The translations under genes and the position numbers were made by a program. From Gnetum montanum (Eukaryota; Streptophyta; Gnetopsida; Gnetales; Gnetaceae): a stretch of 64,000 nucleotides of DNA. The notes beneath the pieces were generated by a model. It did no database searches, was not told where the DNA came from, and saw only the letters and a list, made by a program, of their open reading frames with translations. The stretch's first letter is position 1, and every line of letters begins with the position of its first letter. The stretch covers positions 604,135-668,134 of the forward strand of contig MNCI01035621.1 of NCBI GenBank assembly GCA_015680685.1, read 5' to 3'. Of this stretch, positions 47,316 to 59,948 are shown one piece after another.

Positions 47316-48125
47316 TGATGAGTGGTGAGGTACCCCTACACTCAACCATACGAATATGAGCGTAGCATGGGCGATCTGGTCGAACTCCGTAGACTAAATG
47401 CCTACATGCCTCATGGAACACTTAAGGTTAATTATTCATTGTCTTCCCAGAATTACTTGTAGTTTTCATGGTGTATGGTTAAGTAAGTCTGAGGTATATG
47501 AATTTTATAGATTTTCTATTTTATCTCCTATGCTAGTGAGTTGAAGGGTTGAAGAGACTAATTACTAACTCTAACTAACTAACTAAGTCTGATTTACCTA
47601 GCATCAGCATCCGTTCCCACTTACCGTTCACACCCTGAACTGATGCAACCATGGTTACCAAATGCTAGTCGATGCTGGGATCACCAGGCGTAATGCACGT
47701 GCTTGAAGCGATCGTACTAAGGCACTGAACTAGGAGAGAAGGGTTGAGAGAGATTTAATTCCTATAAATCATGTAAATGGAAAACATTAAATAACAATAA
47801 ATAAAGTCCTAATTAGCCTATTCCATGCACTGCAAGGTTTATCCGAGAAGTTCGTCTGTATTACCGTACAGAAACTTGTGTTCAGGTACAATGTCTGCTC
47901 GAATAAAGATCCATTCACTTTGGAGTTCCTACTATGGGCACATGGAAAATATTCTATCTCTGGAGGGATCAAACTGCTAGATTTTCACTATGGTCTATGC
48001 CTAGGATGAAAAACAAGGGAGAGCTGCCTTTTATTTATAGACTTTGCGATGCACCATGATATCGCGTACGCGATATCGCGGGGGACGATGCGATATCGCG
48101 GCCCATGCAATATTGCGTCCCATCA
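47316..48125 (-). repeat. Solo LTR of the element A family
   Basis: The 810-bp unit begins TGATGAGTGG and ends CCCATCA, and is flanked by perfect TTTCC duplications (47311-47315 and 48126-48130). Without it, the surrounding repeat reads through as in its sister copies. It aligns with 8235-9063. The minus-strand TATA box TATAAATA is at 48032-48039. CpG-containing palindromes are well kept, so it is younger than the copy at 8235. Confidence 0.93.
48058..48077. repeat. Perfect 20-bp palindrome in solo LTR
   Basis: GATATCGCGTACGCGATATC, followed by further CGATATCGCGG motifs to about 48107. It lies in U3 upstream of the TATA box. The copy in element A has lost most of the CpG positions. Confidence 0.9.
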
Positions 48126-48905
48126 TTTCCTTATAAAAATCCACTTCAAACCCTAATTCTATATCAACATTGTTAATAGCTAAAGGGACTACACTATCAC
48201 CATGGATAATGATTTCACCTCCCTCATAAGGTTATAAATTGAAGGAAAATTGAGTTGTAAGGTTGTTTGCCAATTTTAGGCCATGGCAGGCCATACGATA
48301 TGTACAAGAAAACATACAGTTTTTTGGGTTGTTTTTTGATTTAATATTTTTATAGATTTTTTAGCTTTAAATATTTTTATGAGGTTTTTTTCTTTTCAGA
48401 AAAAATAAAAGACAAGTAACAACTTTAAAAGTTAAAATACGTAAAAACAAAGTAAACTTTAAACTATAAGAAAATGTAAATTTAATATAAAGAAAAATGA
48501 TATAACACAAATAAGTAAAGTAAAAACTAGATTATCAAGTTATAGGTACATATAGTTACAAGGTTATAAGCGCATAGGGTATAAGAAGAATCGAGAGAAC
48601 ATATCACTTGTGCAAGTGTTTCCTAATCTTCAAGAGATTAAGAAATGTATATGATCTATTTTTCACTAGTTTATATTCCCTATTTCCTTTAGTAACAATG
48701 TTGAAGGGGAGCTCTCCCCATAGTACATTGATGGGTTTATCATTATTCACGTTGGTGTCTTTTTCCCTATCAACCTCTTTAATTTGTGTGGCCAATGGTA
48801 CTAGTTTCCTTATAAAAATCCACTTCAAACCCTAATTCTATATCAACGTTGTTAATAGCTAAAGAGATTGCACTACCACCATGGATAATGATTTCACCTC
48901 CCTCA

Positions 48906-51900
48906 TAAGGCAAATGGATTTCTTGGTGAATAAGCAAAGACATAACTCACAATTAAGCTAGCCAAGGTCTTCCCAAAATGAGGTTGCATCCTAGTGTTTC
49001 TTCTACCACCAAGAAATTTGTTATTGTGGGGAACTATTCCCCTACTACAAGAGAAATGGAGCATTTGATCGAAACCTTTGATCTATTAAAGGATTTAATG
49101 GTTGAATTAAATGTAAGTTGCATTTGTTCTATTAGGCCCAAGTGGTCAAAAATGGTATAAGGTATGACATTAGTTTCTACTCCATCATTCATATGTACCC
49201 TATGTACATGGTATTGCCCAACCCGTATGGTTATGAAAAGGGATTCCTTGGTTGCCTTGTTATTTTGGGTGTTTGTCTTAACTTTGTTGTAGTGAAACAC
49301 TAGTGTGTTGACTTTGATTCCCTAGGTGAAGAGGGTACCATCACTACATGGATAGAATCTTCACTAGTGGGGATGTCCTTGTTAATAGGAATAGAGGTCA
49401 ACATCTTAACAAATGCCTAACAATGAACAACAAATGTCATGACCAGGTCGTGCAAAGTTAGAATTGTGTTCTTTTGCTTCGGTGATTAATTTAACATAAT
49501 CCATCACATTAAGTAATTATTTGTTATTGATTATTGATTTTTTGTTTCTAAATTCCTCCATACATCCCAAAATTTGAACCTCATGTTTAGGTTGTTGTTG
49601 TGGCCTAGTTTCTTTCTTTTTCTCTTAAGGTTCGGGTTCCTCCTGTGGTTTACTCATTAAGGTGGCGTAGGTTGTGTAGGTCATGGAAATAGATGAGATA
49701 CAAGTGGACTTCAATGGCCCCACTTCCTTTTGTTCCTAGGCTTGCTTATCATTTTTATTCTTGGCTTTCTACATAGCCTTTTTTTTTTGATTGGTTGGAA
49801 ATTTCTTATTATCCTTAGTTGATTGTGAGGAAGAGGACATTGCATTAGCCACCAAGGGGGGTTGTTGCTCTGTTGCATGGGAGGATTTTGTTGGAATAGG
49901 CCAGAGTACCCTATTGACAAAGAGCTCTTTAGGAGGTTCTAGTGATTACAACCTTACAATAAAGGGGGTTCTTAAGCTAGTGTAAGCTAAAGGACCCCTT
50001 ACATTCCAAGGAGGCACCCAAATCATAAATAATTTTCTTGTAGGCCTTTGATCATTGTGGACATTGAACATTGCTATGGTATATGGGCTATTATTGATGT
50101 TCAATAGGTCCTTGTATATGTACATTGACTAATCCTAAGGTTTGACCATATTTTAATTTTCTAGTACTAGTTTGCCCTTATCTATCATTTTTTTGCAGGT
50201 CATCCTTCAGTGTAAGGTAGAAGTCAATGTTGTTACCTAGCAATTAATGATAGTGGTAGAAGTAGTCAAGATTAAAGTACTTGGACATTATAAGATCATC
50301 TTTGGTTGCTCAAGAAAGGTATTTAGCTATTTTGCATAACCTCTTAGGCTTCTTACGAGAATTCTTAGTCATTTTTTTATATTGGATCCTACCACTCTTC
50401 AATAGTTGGTCCAAGAGCTCTAACAACTTAAGGGGTAACTTGCTGTACTTAGACCATTCTTTTTATGTAAAGTTAGGCCTAGACATGGTCATTGTAATGG
50501 CCTCAAAGGTTGATGGAAAGCTATCATAGTTGTTAGTAGGGGCCTTAATTTGGTTGTTCCTTGGCCCTTAGTTAGTCATTTTGGTTTCATTAGCCACTAT
50601 AACCATAGCTAAGTTATTTTGTTTACCTCTCTCCTTATCTCTCTACATGTGTTGGTTCCTGTATGCCATGTAAGTAGGGTTGTGACTAGCTTCCACAACA
50701 TCCTCTATTTTTGGTCTCAAAGAACACTTGACTAAAGGATCATAGATCAAGGTATTATAGCTTAGACTTGATAAAATCATTAATTTCCCCCTCAAATATA
50801 GCCAAAAGGTGGTTCTCAGCTATAGGCTCTAGTATCTCATTTAGTAGAGCATTCGATTGTTGGATGAACTTCTGTACTATTTCAAGTGATCCTTGCTTAA
50901 CCTTCATTGGCTAGTCAAGTGTGGGGGATTCAAGTTGTACTTGAAGTGATTAATGAATTGGGATATTAGGTCTTTGAGAGAGGATATAGATCCTCTATGT
51001 AAGGCATGGTACTAGTCAAGTGATTTCCATATCAGGGACATAGGGAAGATCCTCATTATGTTGTGTGGTCATGATTGCAACAACAAGCACTCAAATTAAA
51101 AGGTTATAATTTGAGCATTGGGATTACTTTCTCTATTGTACTTGCTGAATTAAGGGATTAGGACACTAGGAGGAAGCATCAAGGATGGCACCATAGAATT
51201 GATGGGATCATCTTGGTAAAAATCCATGATCTTGATGCTTTGAATTGTAGAGGCTTGAAGCCTCTTCAACTCTTCTATTAGGTCTTGGATCATTTGAAAG
51301 GTTTGATTGAGGCCTTATAATGCCCTTATTGGCTATGAGATTTTCACAAATGGTTGTGGCATTTGTTGAGAGCTTAATGGCCTCACTATTAGTTGTAGAA
51401 TTGAGGGAACAGGTTGTGCTACTGTTTTGGTTAGTTGGCCAAACAAGGAGTAAGATGTTTGTGCTGATATCTATTGCACAACCAAATAAAAAAGGGTTTG
51501 TGACCGCTGGGTTGCTTGGGGTCCCATGGTGGACACCACCTAATTGATCAATGTGTTGGTGATCATGAAAATCACTAACAAAGGTCATATGGACTGTATT
51601 TGGGGGACTAACAACATAGAAAAGTGAAACATGGTTGACTACAACACTGATTGTGTTTAGTGTGTAGTGATGATTGGTGTGGAACCAAACATTGTTGGGT
51701 AAGAAGGGGTAGAGGATGGTAACATCTAGCCCATAGATGAGACAAAGGGGGTAGAGGAAGACATTGTATCCTTGGGGATTATTTTTTGAAACAACCATCA
51801 TAGGATGTTTTTAGGCTCATATTCTATCTTGAATTTATCCTCCTCTTTCTGCTACTCCTCCAAAATATGCTTCTCATCCTCTTCATCCATCTTAATTAGT

Positions 51901-52232
51901 TGAGATAAGATTCTAGAATAGATGTCTATCAAGGGTATTTGGTCATATGGAGAATGGATGTACTCCTTCCCATCTCAGTGTATGAGCTCATACTCCATTT
52001 TTTCTTCTTCTTCTACATGTGGAATTAGCATGCTAGCCTAGATTTTGTCACAAACATAGTTACAGTTATCTTCATTTATTATAAAAAATTTAGGACTTTT
52101 CCCCTTCAGCTTGAAGGATTGCCTACACTCAACCACAACAGGGTCCTTGGGGTCATATATTCAAATGGCCTATTGGTTGAACCTATTATTAGTGAATGTA
52201 AAAGGAAACTTGGTTGATTGCTAAAAGGACAT
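48906..52232 (-). pseudogene. gag-pro: E3 gag-protease, heavily decayed
   Basis: The start is the ATG at 52230-52232. The N-terminal domain is recognisable (CNYVCDKI, SPYDQIPLIDI), as is MDFYQDDPINS near 51215. The remaining gag is full of stops and frameshifts. The protease (49034-49300) has RVHMNDGVETN where E1 and E2 have RVHVDDGAA(T/A)N, so the catalytic Asp is Asn. IHQEIHLPYEGGEIIIHGG follows downstream near 48905. A frame at 51208-51801 runs through the gag region in a different register and is not a separate gene. Confidence 0.82.
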
Positions 52233-52924
52233 GGTGAAAAGTGCTAAAAATGGCAAAATGGCATTGTAAAGGTTAACTAAAGTGCAAATTTGAATAAGTG
52301 AAATTTAAAAATGACTGAAAAAAAAGAAAAAAATGGCTAAAAACAAGTTACTTACTATAAATAGTTTGTGGCTACCAAGGGGGTATACCCTTTTACTAAA
52401 AATGGAAGGAGTTGGTATCACACTGCATCCACTCCTAGCTTCCTAGCTACACCTATGCTGGGTTGTAGCAAAGGGTGGAAAGAAAGGAAATGAGATGGGA
52501 GGTCTTACACCTTTCTATTTAATGTTGGTATGGGAAGAGGGGTTAAAACCCAAAGTGGAAACATTGACTTTTCACTAAAAGATTACTTTGGAAAGCTACT
52601 AATTTTCTCAGTAAAGGGGGATGGGGATTTGGATGTTAAATCCACTAATGCTAGAAAAATAAGAAAATTTTGGTGGTAAAAGGGATGTATTAATGGGACT
52701 AGAAAACAAACCTTTCCTTTGAGATTTCATAGCAATTGTTGTAAAAATTCCAGAACCCAAACATGTGGAACACCCAAATTGGATTTTTGGGATAGAGGGA
52801 AATGGATTACAACATTGATTTTGGTTTAGATTCAAAGGTTTTAACTAAAAAATCAAAGATTTTTAAATAATAGCCAATGTTGACAATGGGGTAAATAGGT
52901 TTTGATGAAGAAATTTATCCAAGG

Positions 52925-52941
52925 CCCTCCTTCGAGTGTCA
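52925..52941 (-). promoter_or_regulatory. E3 primer-binding site
   Basis: The minus strand reads TGACACTCGAAGGAGGG. It is the decayed form of TGGCGCTAGAAGGAGGG of E1, at the same distance from the LTR. The leader 52233-52924 is AT-rich and without a clear array. Confidence 0.7.
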
Positions 52942-52947
52942 AAAAAC

Positions 52948-54594
52948 TATTGGAGCTAGAAATCTTAGTTGTTGAAATGGAAATCCAAAAATCCAAGCCC
53001 TAGAATAGTTTTAACCTTGAATTCAAAGGACCTCTAGAAATGGGATTCAAGATGTCATGGATGGTCTTGCTAATCACCTAGGGATTTACAAAAGTGTAAA
53101 TGGAAATATAAACAAAAAAGCAAATGGTGTTGAAAATGAAAATAGAAACAAAGTTGGAAAAAGAAATGGAAACAAAGTGAAAGTTGTAGATCTAGAATGA
53201 AACAAAAGCAAAAATAAAAATGTGAACCAAAAATTGCACAACATGAACAATAACTTATTTAAATAAAAATAAAAAATAAGGCTCACAAAGTATAGATTTT
53301 TTGCTAAGAGTAGCAGAAGTTTCTTGCAAGAGCTTGAAGTTTGTTGGAGAAGGTAGGATGTAATCTACGACAACTCCACTATCCAGTTTTTTCACAACTC
53401 CAATTTCCAAGTACGTTTCATTAGCTTTCACCAGGGTTTACAATGTGACAATGGAAATGGATTTTCACGTTTTTGGTGCATTGGAAATTATGTGGAAGTC
53501 TCTACACCCAATGTATTACTAGTTTCTACTACCATAGAAAGTGTTGCAAAGTTGCAGTAAATTTAGTTGGTAGTGAAAATGTCAAAATTTGTTGCTATGT
53601 GTGAAAGCGTGGAAGCAATGAAAAAGGTTCTAAAATGGCCAAGGTGTTAGAATCAAAATATGGTGTTTATTAATATATATATATAGGGTGGATGTGGCTA
53701 TTTTTGGATCTGTACACCACATTCACAATTGTTGATAGATTAGTGTTGATTTGTAGGTGTAATGACTATAATATCTCAACGTAATTACCATTTATAGTAA
53801 GTTTAGTATGGACTACAACCAAAAAACCCATATGTTTACTATAAATAATAAACAAACTTTTGTGACTATGCTGGTACCATTTTTACTATGCTGGTATTGC
53901 TGGAGATGCCCATTTGTAGCTACAAGAACTATCAAATCTCAACATAGATACCATTTAAAGTCTGGTACATGCTACAACAACAAAACACATCCATTTACTA
54001 TAAGTAGTAAATGGATTTTTGTGACTACACTAGCACCATTCTCACTATGTTGGCTTTGATAGATTATGATATGGATATTGGGAAATGCCAAAAGTGGTGG
54101 AAAATGGAAAAATTGAAAACATTGGAAAAAGTTGAAAAAAGGTTGAAAACTACTAGAAAATGCTATCTACGCTAGCCATTGTTGGAGAAATGGAAATTTC
54201 AACAATTCCAATGTTACACTTCTACTAGGTCTTGGTGGTAACTACACTGGTCACTATCATCTTTTGGAATGAAATAGAACTTCCTGTCTATTGTAGCACT
54301 AGTTGGAGTTGTTGGCTCTAACATAGTTAGGGCTATACTCCTACAAAAATTAATGTAAATGCCAATTTTAGCCATTTCAACAGTTTCCTTGACCTTCCCA
54401 AGCCAAAATATGAACATGGGATGCCTTTTCCTACTTTGGCAGAAAGGTAATAATAACTTTTGAAGCATTTTTTCTCTCCAAAAGGCTAAAGTATGAAAGC
54501 TTGTAGCTCATGGACTACATATCTCACATTTACAATGAATCTTTTTCCCAAGTTGGGAAATGAAGGTTGCAACATGAATTTTGATGATGTTTCA
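52948..54594 (-). repeat. E3 5' LTR
   Basis: It begins TATTGGAGCTAGAAATC and ends GATGATGTTTCA. It aligns throughout with 12915-14602, for example TTTACAAAAGTGTAAATGGAAATATAA. A TATATATATATA box for the minus strand is at 53674-53685. Palindromic TTTACTATAA/TTTATAGTAA motifs lie at 53788-54015. Confidence 0.88.
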
Positions 54595-55440
54595 TCATCC
54601 ACATAACTTACTTTAACCAAATAATAATACATCCTACAAATAGATAGAGATACAATCTACAAAACTTATAGCTCAAACAGACAAAGAAATCACCTTCCCT
54701 TTTTCTAACCAAACACCCATACACTTGTGGAAACAACTCATACATCCAATGAAATAGCTCATATACAATCACGTCACAAAAACTTAACAAAATAACATCA
54801 CATATCACATAGTAATAATTCTTCCCCTTTTTGCTGGAAAAAAAATTAAACAAAGATCCCATTAAGAGTCTACAAATTAAGTTGAAAACACAAAATAGAA
54901 TACACAACTACAAAAATAAAAGAAGCATAGTCTAGAGTATAAGCAAACATGTAGCTATCAAAGGAAAACAAGGGATATTCATAAGCACTTTTGGATGAAC
55001 CAGGAGGATTTTAGAGAGCTAGGAGTAAATCTAAGAAGAGTGAAGATAGAGAGAGATCAAGTAGTAATAGGCATTCAAGTAGTAATAGAGTTTGAGTGAA
55101 GTAGAGAAGAATGGAAAGCTCAAGATAGATTTAGTAAGCATGTAGAGAGGATCATGATCCAAAAGCAGAGGCCATTGGCTTCAATCCTACTAGAAATAAG
55201 AAGAGGCTATACAAAGTAGGATATAGAAACTCTATACTTCACTCATAACCTACTTGAGTTACGTCACCTACCAAGCTTGGAGTCAAAAGTAAAAACATCC
55301 TTAGGATATGNATTTTTTTTGTTGAGGAAATATATGATAGCTTTATAGTTTGTAAGTCATCATTTTAACACTTCTCTAATCCAAATAATTTGTGCACAAC
55401 AATGTGAAGCTGCAACATATTTTGTTATAGCTGATGAAAA
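54595..55440 (-). other. E4 internal 3' region before RNase H, no gene
   Basis: After E3, the copia element continues with AT-rich DNA. A 99-residue minus-strand frame at 54608-54907 is hydrophobic but has no known copia counterpart, so I do not call it. One undetermined base is at 55311. Confidence 0.5.
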
Positions 55441-56850
55441 GGCTCTATAATTCTACTTCTTACTAAGCCATTATACTTGTTTGTTTCCAATAAAATTATA
55501 GTTCCCACTTGTAGATTTTTGATCATCTTTATTTCCTACCCAATCTACATCTTTGTATGCTTGTAATTCAATGTTTTTACTCTTCGAATACCATAATCCA
55601 TAACTAACTATACCTTTTAGATAGTTTAAGATCCTTTTGGCTACAACAAGATGTGATTTCTTGTGTTTTGATTGATTTCTCAACATTAGACCAACTACAA
55701 AAGCTATATAAAGTCTACTAGCTATAGCATAGTGTAATCTCCCTACAATAGATCTATATAGTGTAGCATTAATGCTTTTCCCTTCTCCATCCTTGCAAAG
55801 ATATATATTTTTGCTAAGGGGAGTCACACAAGTTTTAGCTTCTTTCATGTCACAACATTCGAGCATTTGTTGAACATATTTTGTTTGTGAAATAAAAGTT
55901 TCATTTGTGAGTTTTTGGATATGTAGGAACTAAAAATGAGATAGCTCTCCTATCATAGACCTTTCAAACTTGGATTTCATGGCCTCAACAAATTCTATAC
56001 CTAAACTTGAGCTTGTTCCTCCAAAAATTATGTCATCAACATAAATTCGTGTAACTAAAAGGCATTTATTATCTTTTTAAATATGAAATGTACTTTCCAT
56101 AGGAGCTTTTAAATAACCATTTTTAGTTAAATATGAATCAAGCTTAGCATACAACATCTTAGGCACTTATTTTAAATCATATAAAGTTTTGTGTAGTTGA
56201 TACACATGATTTGTCTTTTCAATATCAATTTTAGCTATTCTATATACATTGTCACTTTTATCTCTCCATTAAGAAATGCATATTTCACATCCATTTGGTA
56301 GATCTTGAACCCTTGATAAGCTGAAAAAGCTAATGGCATTCTAATAGATTCTAGCCTTTCCACTAGAATAAACATATCCTAATAATCAAGCCCTTCTACC
56401 TATGAACAATCATTGGCTACTCATCTTACTTTATCTCAAGTAACTTTATCATGCTCATTCAATTTTTTTGTAAAGATCCATTTAGTTCCAATAACATTTG
56501 TTTCTTTTGACCAGGGAACAAGCTTCCAAGTATTATTCTTTACATTATGCTTCATCTCTTCATCCATGGCATTCTTCCAATCCTCACTTCCGAGAGCTTC
56601 CCTTACTATGAGAGGAATAGAAAAAGCAAGATAGCATTCTAATAAGCCATGATCTATTGTTTTTGGTCTATTACGTCTTGTTCTTTATCTAAGTGTTGTT
56701 ATGAGAATATCTACCATGGATCTAAACCTTTTTCTTCTTCTTCTCAGGCCATCATATGGTATAGATTCTTATCTCATCCCTTGAGACTAGTTGTTCTACA
56801 TCAACCTCTTCTACTTGTTCAAATGTCATGAAATCATCATTTTTTTCTTC
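55441..56850 (-). pseudogene. pol: E4 reverse transcriptase and RNase H (Ty1/copia)
   Basis: The reverse transcriptase start is at about 56600: EALGSEDWKNAMDEEM, NNTWKLVPW and IGTKWIFTKKLN, then QMDVKYAFLNGEI near 56260, all typical of copia. The active-site region (near 56040) is badly decayed. The RNase H end at 55471-55866 has LYRSIVGRLHYAIASR, AKRILNYLKGIVSYGLWYS, DVDWVGNKDDQKSTSGN and FIGNKQV. Many stops are present. Confidence 0.88.
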
Positions 56851-56889
56851 TTCTCTTTTATTTCTACCTTCCTCAGCCATATCATTAGT

Positions 56890-58060
56890 ATCTTCTAATT
56901 ATTCATCAATCTTAACATGTGATGTTTCAATAGTTTTTAGTGTTTTTAAATTTAGCCAATGATAATCTCTTGAATGACTAGAATACCTAATAAATAAATC
57001 ATATTCATAATGGTTATCTAGTTTATGAACATTATCTTTATTCTTGACATAGTGCTTATTGCCAAAAATCTTAAAATATTGAATATTGGCTACTTTATCA
57101 TACCACATCTTGTAGGGAGTCTTACTGTTATCAACTCTTACTAAGCATCTATTGATGATGTATACCATTTTTTTGGCTACCTCATTCCATAAATATTTTG
57201 GTACATTCTTTTTGTTCATATAGATTGAATCATCACAAGTATAGTTTTGTTCTTACACTCTACAACACCATTTTTCTCATGTGTTCTAATAGCTGAGAAC
57301 TATCTTATGATGCCTAAATTTCTACAAAGCTCAAGAAATTCATTTGAGATGAACTAACGTCCATTATTAGTCCTAATGACTTTTATTTTAATCATTTTTT
57401 TAGTTTCAACCATGCTCTTGAATGCCTTAAAATGTTAGAAAATATTAGACTTTTTCTTAATACGCATTACCTAAGAAATTCTAATATAATCATTGACAAT
57501 CAAAAAGATATATTTACTACCATCAAAACTAGCTACATCGAAAGGGCCACACACATCCATATGCCATAATTCTAGTTTATTCTTACAATGAAAGTTTATT
57601 GGCTTAAAAGTATCTCTAGTTTTTTTACCATGTTAACATTTATAACATATGTCTTCCAAGTGACTTATCTAGGCATACCTTTAACACTGTGAGCTTTGAT
57701 TAAGGCTTGTATATTTCTTTTGCTCAAGTGTCCTAGCCTCTTGTACCAAAACCTACTATTATTCACTTTAGAAATAAGAGAAAGACATTGGAGTTTCTCA
57801 TTAATAGAATATAAATTATTTCCTACTCGAGTAGCATAAGCTTTAAAATGATTTTGAGAATTTTCTAAACTACATTTCTTATTTGTGAATGTTATGTTGT
57901 AACCTTCTCTTAAAAACTATCCTAGGCTTAGTAAGTTATAGTGTAAACCATATACAGAATACACATTATAGACCTCAGGAAAGTTTTCATGAATTTTAAT
58001 TGACCCAATACCTCTTACCATAACTTTATCTCTATCTCCAAATCATACTATTTCTCTATT
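56890..58060 (-). pseudogene. pol: E4 integrase fragments (Ty1/copia)
   Basis: The C-terminal part is open at 56899-57219: PKYLWNEVAKKMVYIINRCL, KTPYKMWYDK, YFKIFGNKHYVKNK, IRYSSHSRDYHWLN. This is the usual copia integrase tail. Upstream to about 58060 the catalytic core and finger are recognisable only in scraps between stops. Integrase preceding reverse transcriptase fixes the Ty1/copia order. Confidence 0.8.
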
Positions 58061-58637
58061 GAAAGGTTTTAGAATGATGAATTTTGATCTATTCCTAGTC
58101 ATGTGTTGAGAGTAGAAACTATCAAGAGACCATGTCTTCAAACTACAAGAGCTTTTTAAGGCAAGTTGTATGAGAAAGGTTTTTTTATGGATTAGTCTCT
58201 AGCCTTTTTGTCTTGTTTTGTTATTTTGAAATAATGATTTAGTAGCATGGGAAAAAGACATAGATCCATAGTTAGAAAAAATCCTAACCTTATAATCTCT
58301 AACTATTGTTGTGCTCAGGCCATACCTAATAATTGGAATTCTTGGTATAGAAATAATTCCCTTACCTATTTGAAAGTTAAATTATTCATGACTATGGAGG
58401 CCATGTCTAGACATTGATTTTTTGAATTGATGCTTTTATTGGAGATAGCCTCTTCAAGCATTCAACTATATAGCAGAGACCCATCTTATCACGACTTGAT
58501 CATCCATTGTTGATAATTTCCTTTAGCTGTACTAACCTATGAGTAAACTTGGTAAATAAATTAAATGTTATTTGAATAGCTTTACCTTTCATATTCTTTT
58601 TCAGCAATAACACTTCCTCTTTTAAATTTAAGTTCTC
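58061..58637 (-). other. E4 protease/gag-pol junction, decayed
   Basis: By position the copia protease should lie here. I cannot identify its DTG or DSG motif with confidence among the stops. Confidence 0.35.
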
Positions 58638-59890
58638 TTATTTAGCTAATTCAAACTTCATCTTGTAGCTCTTAACTTCTTTCTCTTTCTCTTTTAAAAG
58701 TTTGTTAATTTTTTCATTAACTTTGACCACCATCTCCAGTTGTTCCATTAGTCCTTCAAAATCAATATCCTTTGTTTCCTCGTATTTAGTTTCATTTGAG
58801 TTTGATCTATCGTCATCTTTGCTTGAACTTGCAGTCTCACTAGTGTTAGTAATGTCTTGCACAATTGGTTTAGTATACATAAAACTTGGAAAGTCATCAT
58901 CATTAATTCAAGCTAGGGAAAAAAATAAGTCTTATGTGACAATATCACTATCATTATTTATTATATTAGTATGAGAAAAATGAGAAAAAGAGTTTTCTTC
59001 AATATCCTCATTCCCTATGTTAATCTCTAAGTGCTCTAATTAATTTTTTATTTTAGCTAACTAATCTTTTAATCTATCAAACTTGTACCAAGTATTCTTT
59101 GGTTTGAATATGGTTCCATGATTTTTTTGATTTTCTTCATGTTTCTTCTTCTTTGGGCACTCAGCAATCATATGACTTGTTTCATGATAATAATAAGAGA
59201 AAGACTTGCAATCTCCTTATTAGAGTATTAATTTGATGTTAATGATTCCTCTTTTTGTCAATTCTCTTAGCATCAACTTTAAATGTAATCTTCTCTTGGA
59301 AGCTAGATGAATGGGATCCTCCTTTTCTAATCTTAAAGGTAGAGAGAATATTGTAGAGCTCAGCTATTGTCAACTTGGAGAGATATTTTTCTAGTTTTAT
59401 GGAAGATACTTTGGCCTCAAATCTATTTGGGTAAAAAGATATAATTTTATGGCAAACTATTTCATCAGACTATGCTTCATCAAGCATAGTCATCTCATTG
59501 ACTATTTCATCTACTCGGCTGAAAATTTTGTCAATACTTTTACTCTCTTCCATTCTTAAAGTGTTAGAGCATGCTATTAGGATCAACATCTTGAACTTCT
59601 TCACATTTTCATCTCCTTAATAAATTACTTGAAGATGATACCACATATCTCTAGCTGACTGAAGATGCATAATCTTCATGCACAATGCTCTATCTAATCC
59701 ACACACCATGGCATTCATAGGTCAAGCATCATGCATTGCATTCATTGTCCCTCTAATCACTATCTATTATATATAATCCCCATTAACCAATAGGTATGTT
59801 CTCATTTTAAACTTCCAAAGAGGATAATCTATACCATTGAACCATGGAGCTTTGTTGAATGAGAATCCCTTATTTTGTATCATAGCCAAG
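58638..59890 (-). pseudogene. gag: E4 gag (copia UBN2-like)
   Basis: From 59870 downward the minus strand gives PWFNGIDYPLWKFKMRTYL, then DMWYHLQVIY, GDENVKKFK, IDKIFSRVDEIVNEM, YPNRFEAKVSSIK and LTIAELYNILSTF, the order of a copia gag. A knuckle remnant near 59160-59210 reads YYYHETSHMIAEC, where CxxC would be expected at the first tyrosines; TGT-to-TAT changes explain this. A coiled-coil segment with KINKLLKEKEKEVKSYKMKF is at 58638-58880. Stops prevent function. Confidence 0.8.
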
Positions 59891-59928
59891 AAAAAATAAC
59901 AACATAGACTATTAAGTCTAACAATGTT

Positions 59929-59946
59929 GACCAAGATTTGATACCA
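59929..59946 (-). promoter_or_regulatory. E4 primer-binding site (initiator tRNA-Met type)
   Basis: The minus strand reads TGGTATCAAATCTTGGTC, two bases from the LTR. TGGTATCA is the start of the standard plant copia site complementary to initiator tRNA-Met. Confidence 0.85.
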
Positions 59947-59948
59947 AT

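Larger units (their letters stand above)
45262..48905 (-). repeat. Four tandem copies of a ~0.7-kb segment including the end of protease (E3)
   Basis: Copies start at about 45262, 45986, 46703 and 48228, each with (A)AGGCTATAAATTGAAG. Each contains one or two GGCC hairpin units (for example 45310-45370, 46022-46084, 46741-46803, 48267-48292), an AAAGAAAAG stretch, and a minus-strand segment coding a protease-proximal peptide with NALWGELPFNIV and KYKLVQNRSYTF. Copy 3 is split by the solo LTR. The protein-coding part matches E2 downstream of its protease (ANLPF). E2 and E1 have a single copy, so the duplication belongs to the E3 lineage. Confidence 0.85.
12915..54594 (-). mobile_element. E3: very large Tat-lineage LTR retrotransposon, host of E2 and a solo LTR
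   Basis: LTRs at 12915-14602 and 52948-54594 are flanked by TAATC and TCATC (four of five match). Without E2 and the solo LTR the element is about 23.7 kb. Minus-strand order is LTR, primer site, gag, protease, a quadruplicated 0.7-kb segment, the antisense gene, a palindrome-rich spacer, (E2), reverse transcriptase, RNase H, integrase, hairpin units, LTR. It is AT-rich, CpG-poor and full of stops, hence older than E2. Confidence 0.9.

Noticed and set aside
51208-51801. Minus-strand frame of 197 codons as a separate gene
   Set aside because: It runs through the E3 gag region in another register; the gag frame itself shows homology to E1 (MDFYQDDP), while this frame does not.
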